6,973 nucleotides of DNA from an uncultured Acetatifactor sp. (GTDB lineage Bacteria > Bacillota > Clostridia > Lachnospirales > Lachnospiraceae): assembly GCA_910586775.1 (NCBI GenBank), contig CAJUJN010000130.1:1-6973 (forward strand), in the 5' to 3' direction. The notes under the pieces are model-generated. The model saw only the letters and a program-made list of their open reading frames with translations, did no database searches and was not told where the DNA came from. The translations under genes were made by a program, and so were the position numbers. Below are positions 1 to 4,617 of this stretch, one piece after another (position 1 is the first letter of the stretch; each line of letters opens with the position of its first letter).

Positions 1-114
1 AAAGGCTGCTGGATATGGGATTCATTACAGACACATCACGAAGGATTTCGGAATCTGCACCGGATGATCCGGCCGGTGCAGAAGAACATGGAACAGAATC
101 AAAACCGTCCCAAA
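1..114 (+). other. Unresolved left edge, possible end of a plus-strand gene
   Basis: Two plus-strand frames are open from the window edge. Frame 1 runs to a TGA at 187-189 and reads as a basic, helix-like tail. Frame 3 stays open to 575 but crosses the hairpin and the whole minus-strand gene, so most of it is probably an antisense shadow. Frame 2 stops at 65-67. None matches a family I recognise, and no start lies in the window. A gene entering from the left and ending before about 190 is possible, but the sequence does not decide between frames. Confidence 0.2.
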
Positions 115-154
115 AGCGATACCGGGGAGACACAGTACCCTCCCCGGTATCGCT
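115..154 (-). terminator. Perfect 15-bp hairpin, probable terminator of the small minus-strand gene
   Basis: Bases 115-129 (AGCGATACCGGGGAG) pair perfectly with 140-154, leaving a 10-base loop. On the minus strand the stem overlaps the TAG stop of the preceding gene (155-153) and is followed by only a short T run (TTTT, the first T in the stem) and then GGG. The GC-rich stem and its position argue for termination, but the weak U tract makes it less than ideal. On the plus strand no T run follows. Confidence 0.65.
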
Positions 155-458
155 ACCGGAAGTTGATCACCCATCGGCTCTCCGACTGATAATAGATCAG
201 CCATGCCCGCATTTTCTGGCCATGAAGCACCAGCGTACAGTCATATTCTATGGAAGGAATCCCCGTATACCTCTTTTTTTCCTGGGAATGCACCGTAATA
301 TCCCGAATTGTCTGAATCTCACCGTCTTCATCCTGTATCTTCAGCATAAGGGGCATGATCTTCCCTGTACTGGTAAACCAGCATTCACAGGCGATCTTTT
401 TCTGAGTCCCTCTGACTTTGCCTGCATCTGCCGTATAAGTACCCATACCAGATGCCAT
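153..458 (-). CDS. Small conserved-looking hypothetical protein (101 aa)
   Basis: I do not recognise a named family. The start is ATG at 458: a GGGGG purine run sits 8 bases upstream, while the GTG at 464 would leave almost no spacing. The protein is soluble, with no signal peptide or membrane segment. It looks like a small beta-rich domain: a CECWF strand at about residues 24-28, a PLMLKIQDEDGEI hairpin at 36-48, a GIP-EYDC segment at 67-74, and a WLIYYQSESRWVINF end at 86-100. Alternating hydrophobic and charged residues and the tryptophan-rich C terminus support real coding. The gene stands alone, and its stop lies inside a terminator-like hairpin. No promoter is obvious. It resembles small accessory proteins of Lachnospiraceae mobile regions (a general impression). 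The chance that it is a degraded or spurious ORF is modest. Confidence 0.6.
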   Translation of the reverse strand: MASGMGTYTADAGKVRGTQKKIACECWFTSTGKIMPLMLKIQDEDGEIQTIRDITVHSQEKKRYTGIPSIEYDCTLVLHGQKMRAWLIYYQSESRWVINFR

Positions 459-901
459 TTCCACTTCCCCCTTTCTGTCCGGTCATTTTCACTGATTGAT
501 AATATGAAACCCGACTGCAATATATGCGCTCGGCCCGTATACCATTTATTGTTCCGGAAAAACAGATTTCTATGAGCGATGCAGACAAAAAATCCGGGGG
601 TTCCGCGATGACCGTCTCTCGGGCGATCCCTCAGTTAGAACCAACCACTTTTTCCCTGTCCCAAATGAGCATGAGCAACCCACCTGATATTTCCTGTTAT
701 GCGGTAAATGGGAAAAAATCGTCAGAGGTATTTCCGTATCTATCCACTTGAACAGATGCACTGTAAGGTTATACGGTTATATTAAGGTTTGCCTGATCAA
801 GAACGATTCTCTCCCCCGGTACACTCCCGATGTCTTCCGAGAAGTTATGGAACAGACTGAAAATACATCAAATGTTCTTTGAATTAAAAAATAAATTTTT
901 C
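459..901. other. About 440 bases without a supportable gene; possible relic at 688-882
   Basis: Short ORFs exist on both strands, but none has a good ribosome site plus a family-like sequence. The most protein-like stretch is on the plus strand from 688 to the TGA at 880-882. It reads as a continuous 64-codon frame bounded by stops, with segments such as KWEKIVRGISVSIHLNRC and RYTPDVFREVMEQT. It lacks an ATG until near its end, so it looks like the C-terminal remnant of an unidentified gene. On the minus strand, 385-588 extends upstream through one stop, but this frame mostly overlaps other material and I do not call it. No RNA gene is apparent. Confidence 0.35.
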
Positions 902-927
902 TGTCACACAGAGGAAACGATACCGTC
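902..927 (+). promoter_or_regulatory. Candidate ECF-type promoter of the sigma factor gene
   Basis: TGTCACA (902-908) is followed 15 bases later by CGTC (924-927). A TGTCACA element with a CGTC element about 16 bases on is a known promoter pattern for some ECF sigma groups, and CGTC -10 elements are common for ECF factors generally. Such genes often control themselves, so autoregulation is a fair inference. The spacing is one base short of the pattern I recall. The predicted transcript start near 935 gives a leader of about 110 bases. Confidence 0.45.
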
Positions 928-945
928 TAATGAAACATACGGAGA

Positions 946-974
946 AAATTTTGCACAGGAGTGCTGCAAAATTT
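946..974 (+). promoter_or_regulatory. Stem-loop in the sigma factor leader
   Basis: AAATTTTGC (946-954) is perfectly complementary to GCAAAATTT (966-974). Two further inner pairs are possible around an AGGA loop, with a three-base bulge. The same area contains an imperfect direct repeat: 945-963 and 968-987 share the AAAATTT...GCACAGGA pattern with one inserted base. The structure lies between the candidate promoter and the start codon at 1048 and is not followed by a T run, so it is not a terminator. Its function is unknown. Confidence 0.4.
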
Positions 975-1047
975 ATGCACAGGAATGAAAAGCATTTCTG
1001 TAAATATTCCGTTACAAATCTCATCTGCACTTCAGAAAAGAGGACCT

Positions 1048-2634
1048 ATGAATCCATTCACCAACGAAGAATTACTGGACCTGATTCAAAAAGCCACCGC
1101 GGGAGACAAGCCGTCCCTGGAGACGGTGATGCTCAGTGTGCAGGATCTGGTATTCAACCTGTCCCTCCGGATGCTGGGGACCTTTCCGGATGCGGAGGAT
1201 GCCTCTCAGGATATTCTTTTAAAGGTCATGACCCATCTGTCATCCTTTAAGGGGGAAAGCGCCTTCTCCACCTGGGTATTCCGTATTGCGGTGAATCACC
1301 TCAAAGACTACAAAAAGCACATGTTCGCCCAGTTTCCTTTAAGCTTTGAATTCTATGGGGATGACATCCAAAATGCCAGGACAGGGGATGTACCGGATTT
1401 GACCCAGAATGTGGAGCAGGCAATCCTTGCGGAAGAATTGAAGCTGTCCTGTACCAATGTGATGCTGCAGTGCCTGGATACCGAGAGCCGCTGTATTTTC
1501 ATTCTTGGTACCATGTTCCATGTGGACAGCCGCATTGCCGGGGATATCCTGGGCATCACGCCGGAGGCTTACCGTCAGCGTCTGTCAAGGGTGCGCAAAA
1601 AGATGGCAGATTTTCTGGGGGAATACTGCGGGGAATACGGGAAGGGAAACTGCCGCTGCGCAGACAGGGTGAACTACGCCATTCAGAGTCATCGGATCAA
1701 TCCCGCACAGCTTTATTTCCAGCCAGCCGCTCCTGCCCAGGTGATACTGGATGTAAAGGAAGCCATGGAGGAGATCGATGACCTGTCACAGGAATTTTCC
1801 TTCTGCAGAACTTACCAGTCCCCGGAAAACCTGAAACAGTTTATCAAGGAATTTTTAAACGGGGCGTCATTTTCCGTTGTAGGAAACAGTCAGGAAACGG
1901 CAGGCTCCGTGTATTCCGGAAGAGAGTCTGCAAAGCAGGAAGGAGAATCTATGGATACGCAGTTGATTTTGCGCTACCTGAAAAGCTTAAGCGAAAATAA
2001 TAATCGGGAATGGTATCATGCACATAAGGCAGCATACAAAGAGGCAAATGCTCAGTTTGAGGCACTGGTGCAGGAATTGATTTTGCAGATCGGAAAATTT
2101 GACAGAAACATTTTGCCTGGAGAGGCAAAAGAGCTGACTTTTAAGCTGGTGAGGGATACCCGTTTCAGCCATGACAAGTCGCCTTATCATCCGGCATTCC
2201 GGGCGCATATCGGCCCTGGTGGAAAACTGCCTGTGCCGGTTGGATACTATCTGATGATCAAACCAAGGGGTCAGTCCTTCCTTGGCGGTGGACTGTTTGC
2301 AGCTTCGTTCAAAGATGCCACTTCCATGGTCCGGGATCATATTGCGGCAAATGGCGGAGAATGGGAGCGTATCCTTCATGATCCGGGGTTTCAGAAGGAA
2401 TTTTCCGTGCAGGGAACCGCCCTGAAAAATGTGCCCGCCGGTTATGACAAAGAGCATCCGCAAGCGGAGTATTTGAAATTTAAAAGCTGGTATCTGGAAT
2501 ATCCGGTCAGTGATGATATGGTCGCTGATGGGGAACGGTTTCTGGCAGAGGCAGTACGGCTGTTTCGGATTATGAAACCCTTCAATGATTTTCTTAACCA
2601 GGCATTGAAAGATTTTCAGATGCCTGCAAGGTAA
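1048..2634 (+). CDS. ECF-type RNA polymerase sigma factor fused in frame to a DUF2461 (TIGR02453) domain
   Basis: This is one open frame of 528 aa. Residues 1-190 form a standard ECF sigma factor. Region 2 includes DAEDASQDILLKVM (48-61) and STWVFRIAVNHLKDYKK (74-90). Region 4 spans about 130-190, with the helix-turn-helix near SRIAGDILGITPEAYRQRLS. It should direct RNA polymerase to a specific promoter set. An extension follows, with a Cys-x7-Cys-x-Cys cluster (C194, C202, C204) and a helical tail to about 280, as in several clostridial sigma factors. Residues 302-528 are a full-length DUF2461 domain (NNNREWY, RDTRFSHDKSPYHPAF, PVGYYLMIKPRGQSF), whose function is not known. The start chosen is ATG 1048, with AAGAGGA just upstream at tight spacing; a GTG at 961 in the same frame has no site and would add a poorly conserved-looking segment. 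Residues 281-301 look like former intergenic DNA, carrying a Shine-Dalgarno and an ATG. The two domains normally occur as separate proteins, so this is either a recent stop-codon loss or a sequencing error. Confidence 0.88.
   Translation: MNPFTNEELLDLIQKATAGDKPSLETVMLSVQDLVFNLSLRMLGTFPDAEDASQDILLKVMTHLSSFKGESAFSTWVFRIAVNHLKDYKKHMFAQFPLSFEFYGDDIQNARTGDVPDLTQNVEQAILAEELKLSCTNVMLQCLDTESRCIFILGTMFHVDSRIAGDILGITPEAYRQRLSRVRKKMADFLGEYCGEYGKGNCRCADRVNYAIQSHRINPAQLYFQPAAPAQVILDVKEAMEEIDDLSQEFSFCRTYQSPENLKQFIKEFLNGASFSVVGNSQETAGSVYSGRESAKQEGESMDTQLILRYLKSLSENNNREWYHAHKAAYKEANAQFEALVQELILQIGKFDRNILPGEAKELTFKLVRDTRFSHDKSPYHPAFRAHIGPGGKLPVPVGYYLMIKPRGQSFLGGGLFAASFKDATSMVRDHIAANGGEWERILHDPGFQKEFSVQGTALKNVPAGYDKEHPQAEYLKFKSWYLEYPVSDDMVADGERFLAEAVRLFRIMKPFNDFLNQALKDFQMPAR
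1938..1953 (+). promoter_or_regulatory. Internal ribosome binding site and ATG for the DUF2461 part
   Basis: AGGAAGGAG (1938-1946, reading the purine run) sits 5 bases before ATG 1951, which is in frame with the sigma factor upstream. The sequence after this ATG (MDTQLILRYLKSLSENNNREW) matches the expected N terminus of a stand-alone DUF2461 protein, giving 227 aa, the usual family length. A free DUF2461 protein is therefore probably made from this start, whether or not the fusion is also made. Confidence 0.75.
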
Positions 2635-2682
2635 CGGGATTTTATCATTTTGATATTTTTGAATTATATAGGGGGGATTCAT

Positions 2683-2770
2683 AATGATGCTGGTGGCCGG
2701 ATTCTCCCAGTCACCAGTATCATTTCCAAATCATAAATAGTACTGCATCCGGCCGATCCGGTTATTTTTT
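2683..2770 (+). promoter_or_regulatory. Structured intergenic segment with competing hairpins and a T run
   Basis: AATGATGCTGGTG (2683-2695) pairs with CACCAGTATCATT (2712-2724), with one G-U pair and a 16-base loop. The loop carries CCGGAT, complementary to ATCCGG at 2747-2752 and again at 2756-2761; the latter is followed by TTATTTTTT. So the loop can pair with either downstream copy, as in an attenuator or pseudoknot. It may equally be a weak, decayed terminator for the sigma-DUF2461 gene, since the first hairpin has only a short T run. I see no known riboswitch. Confidence 0.35.
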
Positions 2771-2896
2771 AAGAGCCGCCTGCTAAAGGATGTCCGTGCC
2801 GCTGCGGCAAAACAAATGGAAGACATCAACTGTTGGTTGAATCTGCCCAAATCAACTGCTGGTTCGTTTCAGAGCGACTTTTTTCTATTATACTGA
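2684..2896 (+). pseudogene. Possible small ORF interrupted by an amber codon
   Basis: ATG 2684 is preceded by a GGGGGG run (2671-2676) with 7 bases spacing. The frame gives an 18-residue peptide ending at TAG 2738-2740, then continues open to TGA 2894-2896. The second part reads with ordinary codons and includes KSRLLKDVRAAAAKQMEDI. It could be a small gene broken by one nonsense mutation, a leader peptide followed by unrelated sequence, or chance. No family is recognised. The end overlaps the candidate promoter region of the next gene. Confidence 0.2.
2825..2864 (+). repeat. Near-identical 14-base direct repeats upstream of the Xre regulator
   Basis: ATCAACTGTTGGTT (2825-2838) and ATCAACTGCTGGTT (2851-2864) match at 13 of 14 bases and are spaced 26 bases apart. 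Each contains an AAC-N5-GTT dyad, and the first extends to TCAAC-N5-GTTGA. The pair lies just upstream of a possible -10 element (TATTATACT, 2886-2894), a position suited to an operator. Binding by the downstream regulator is inference. Confidence 0.4.
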
Positions 2897-2915
2897 TAGC
2901 AAGGAGGATAAAAAT

Positions 2916-3662
2916 ATGAACCAGGAAATGATGGGAAAATTCATTGCAACCTGTCGAAAAGAGAAGGAACTTACACAGAAACAATTAGCAGAAAAGTTGA
3001 GTATTACCGACCGGGCAGTATCAAAATGGGAAACCGGAAAAAGCATTCCGGATGCCGCCATTATGCTGGACCTATGTAAAATACTTGGTATCAGCGCAAA
3101 TGAACTGCTCAGCGGAGAAAGGATCGCCATGGAAAATTATCAGAAAAAAGCAGAAGAAAATCTTGTGGAATTGCAGCAAAAAGCAAATAACGCCCAAAAA
3201 AGTTCGAATTTGCTTGTAAAGCTTGTAGTCTTAATTTTAGGAGTGTCGTTTATAGTCAAATATGGAATCGGAAGCAGAGCCTGTTATTTTGTGGATTTCA
3301 TCAGCATGGAATTTATCCTGATTCCCTGCCTTCTAATACTGCTGTGTACAGGGTATTGGCGGAGTTTTCTAAAGGCATTTGTCTATTTAATTAAGAGAGA
3401 CTATTGCACAGCAGAAATGATAAAGGACAGCGCAAACGCGCTTAAACTGGTATGCAGATCCAGTTTAATCTGGGGAAGCATCGGCTTTACAATCAGCACG
3501 GTGAACCTTATGCGTCGTCATATGTCAGATCCCGGGTTTGCTGCCTTATGTGGGGATATATCGGTAGCGTTGCTTCCTCTGTTTTACTCCCTCGTTATAA
3601 ATGCGGTATTGATGCCATTGTACTTTGAACTAAATCGTTTACATAGGAAAAACGCAGAGTGA
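2916..3662 (+). CDS. Xre-family DNA-binding protein with a four-helix membrane domain
   Basis: Residues 1-67 are a typical HTH_3/Xre domain. The recognition region includes LTQKQLAEKLSITDRAVSKW (19-38), followed by the ETGKSIPDAAIMLDLCKILG segment. A charged, coiled-coil-like stretch follows (about 70-97). Four hydrophobic segments come next, near residues 99-118, 128-147, 178-198 and 212-237. The last two, with a short loop containing a DPG, recall the MotA/TolQ/ExbB-like layout seen in some clostridial HTH-membrane proteins; this resemblance is by eye. The protein is probably a membrane-anchored transcription regulator that senses a membrane or envelope signal, but target and signal are unknown. 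The start is secure: AAGGAGG (2901-2907) lies 8 bases before ATG. The gene appears monocistronic, with operator-like repeats upstream and a strong terminator after it. The frame is intact. Confidence 0.93.
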   Translation: MNQEMMGKFIATCRKEKELTQKQLAEKLSITDRAVSKWETGKSIPDAAIMLDLCKILGISANELLSGERIAMENYQKKAEENLVELQQKANNAQKSSNLLVKLVVLILGVSFIVKYGIGSRACYFVDFISMEFILIPCLLILLCTGYWRSFLKAFVYLIKRDYCTAEMIKDSANALKLVCRSSLIWGSIGFTISTVNLMRRHMSDPGFAALCGDISVALLPLFYSLVINAVLMPLYFELNRLHRKNAE

Positions 3663-3686
3663 GGGTATGATACGGTAAGATAAAAA

Positions 3687-3729
3687 AGCGCCAACGGATG
3701 AATCAATCATCCGAAGGTGCTTTCTTTTT
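3687..3729 (+). terminator. Strong intrinsic terminator, probably bidirectional
   Basis: The stem has two parts. AGCGCC (3687-3692) pairs with GGTGCT (3716-3721), including one G-U pair. After an AA/AA mismatch, CGGATGA (3695-3701) pairs with TCATCCG (3707-3713) around a 5-base loop. A T-rich tail TTTCTTTTT follows on the plus strand. Six A residues precede the stem, giving a T run for transcripts from the minus strand too. It lies 25 bases after the Xre regulator stop and also at the end of the minus-strand pseudogene. Confidence 0.88.
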
Positions 3730-4045
3730 GTCCTGGATTTGAGCATAAAAATCCCTGTCCAGTGACCATGTATGTTGCCATTCTCCATATCAGATTCCCA
3801 TCGCCTGCATACGCCTCATCCGCCTGCTTTTTGTCAAGAAGCAAAGGCATCAGGATCTTTTCCTGCACAGTCAGAACCAGAAGCAGGTGAAACTGCTGAA
3901 AGACAAACCCGATGCTCCTGCGGCGCAGTGCAGACCGTTCCCGGTCAGAAAGGCTGTAAATATCCTGACCGTCATAAGTCAGCCGGCCAGACGTCGGCTG
4001 ATCCAGTCCGGATAAATCATCCACAATCAATAATTTCCTTTTCAT
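3707..4045 (-). pseudogene. Chimeric remnant: response regulator N terminus joined to an ABC-transporter ATPase fragment
   Basis: From ATG 4045 the frame gives MKRKLLIVDD, the first strand and acidic pair typical of a response-regulator receiver domain. At codon 11 (about 4015) it switches to SGLDQPTSGRLTYDGQDIYS and continues through RRRSIGFVFQQF (Q-loop) to KKQADEAY (about 3809). That is the MacB/LolD/BceA-type ATPase from just after Walker A to before the signature motif. Walker A, the LSGGQ signature and Walker B are missing, so no ATPase can be made. Changes such as HLLLVLTVQEKI where HLLPVLTVRENI is usual suggest further decay. The last 33 residues match nothing I know; a neighbouring frame over 3703-3789 (YGEWQHTWSLDRDFYAQIQ) looks more protein-like and may be a third gene's end. 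Two-component genes often sit beside such ABC genes in peptide-antibiotic resistance modules, so one deletion across such an operon would explain the junction. Confidence 0.8.
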
Positions 4046-4072
4046 ACTTTCCACTTTCCACAGAGATTTTTT

Positions 4073-4104
4073 ATTATATCACAGAAATCTCAAAGAATTC
4101 TCAA
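4073..4104 (-). promoter_or_regulatory. Surviving response-regulator-type promoter with tandem 11-bp repeats
   Basis: Read on the minus strand, TTGAGAATTCT (4104-4094) is followed directly by TTGAGATTTCT (4093-4083), matching at 10 of 11 bases. A perfect TATAAT (4078-4073) lies 4 bases later. Tandem repeats with an 11-base period next to the -10 element are the classic binding pattern of OmpR/PhoB-type response regulators. The remnant of such a gene starts 28 bases downstream. This points to an autoregulated promoter that now reads into a broken gene. The stretch from 4105 to 4317 upstream shows no gene or further clear signal. Confidence 0.6.
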
Positions 4105-4317
4105 GCGTTATAAAAAGGTCATTCTATTGTAACCAGATAAACAGTACATACATTCCTTTTTTAGTCCCTTCTGATCCCGTCATTCCCAGGCCAGACCCCA
4201 CCGGATACCGTCACTGTAAAGAAAAATAGAAAAGTTTGGTTTTACGGAAGTGTGTATAGCAGGTTACGGAGTCCCTTATTCTTTTATCTGACCGACATAA
4301 AAATATGAATTTTTCTT

Positions 4318-4364
4318 AACACTACTGCAGTAGTGTTGACAGCCCGATAAGAAAGGTGTAATGT
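4318..4364 (+). promoter_or_regulatory. Promoter with a perfect 20-bp palindromic operator (BlaI/MecI type)
   Basis: AACACTACTGCAGTAGTGTT (4318-4337) is a perfect palindrome that overlaps the first two bases of a consensus -35 box, TTGACA (4336-4341). A weak -10, TAATGT (4359-4364), lies 17 bases later. A second partial site, CTACTACAG (4380-4388), differs from the operator half CTACTGCAG at one base and lies before the ribosome site. BlaI/MecI repressors bind palindromes rich in TAC/GTA-type halves at their own promoters, and the remains of such a repressor begin at 4410. Binding is inferred from position and symmetry. Confidence 0.7.
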
Positions 4365-4409
4365 TTAACCAAGCAGAAACTACTACAGTCTTATAGAAGG
4401 AGGATTAAA

Positions 4410-4574
4410 ATGGATATTAAACTTTTCGATTCAGAATTGAAAGTAATGTGTGTGCTTTGGAATGAGGGCGATACCACGGCAAAACATATATCTGATGTTC
4501 TGAAAAAAGAAATTGGCTGGAACATGAATACCACCTACACACTGATCAAAAGATGTATCAAGAAAGTGTGTTAG
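4410..4574 (+). pseudogene. Truncated BlaI/MecI-family transcriptional repressor
   Basis: ATG 4410 follows AGAAGGAGG with good spacing. The 54-residue product starts MDIKLFDSELKVMCVLWNEG and continues through AKHISDVLKKEIGWNMNTTY to TLIKRCIKK, which is the BlaI/MecI winged-helix domain through the recognition helix. It then ends VC-stop, just where the wing (usually G-A-I-x-R) should begin. Family members are about 120-130 residues, with a C-terminal dimerisation domain cut by the BlaR/MecR protease. All of that is missing, and no continuation is found in other frames before the next gene. A monomeric stub would be expected to bind its operator poorly or not at all, so the promoter upstream is probably unrepressed unless another BlaI protein acts in trans. 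Deletion at about 4565-4570 is the simplest cause. No BlaR1-like sensor gene lies in the window. Confidence 0.82.
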
Positions 4575-4617
4575 ACTAAACACAACAATAAATCGAATTA
4601 AAAAGGAGGGTGCTGAA

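Noticed and set aside
15..575. Long plus-strand ORF of 186 codons
   Set aside because: It runs through the hairpin and is antisense to the better supported minus-strand gene. After about residue 50 its sequence is cysteine- and proline-rich without domain character. No ribosome site precedes the ATG.
385..761. Two overlapping minus-strand ORFs upstream of the small hypothetical gene
   Set aside because: They lack a convincing Shine-Dalgarno, overlap the real gene in another frame or are broken by stops, and do not resemble any family.
961..1047. N-terminal extension of the sigma factor from GTG 961
   Set aside because: No ribosome site fits, the sequence is antisense-like leader containing the stem-loop, and sigma region 2 is complete from ATG 1048.
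1987..2682. 231-codon minus-strand ORF
   Set aside because: It lies entirely opposite the DUF2461 domain, whose motifs are unmistakable; it is a shadow frame.
2825..2864. CRISPR array
   Set aside because: Only two short repeats with a 12-base gap, no further copies and no cas genes.
3772..4113. Plus-strand ORF of 113 codons
   Set aside because: Antisense to the regulator-ATPase remnant and rich in Pro, Ser and Cys, without any domain.
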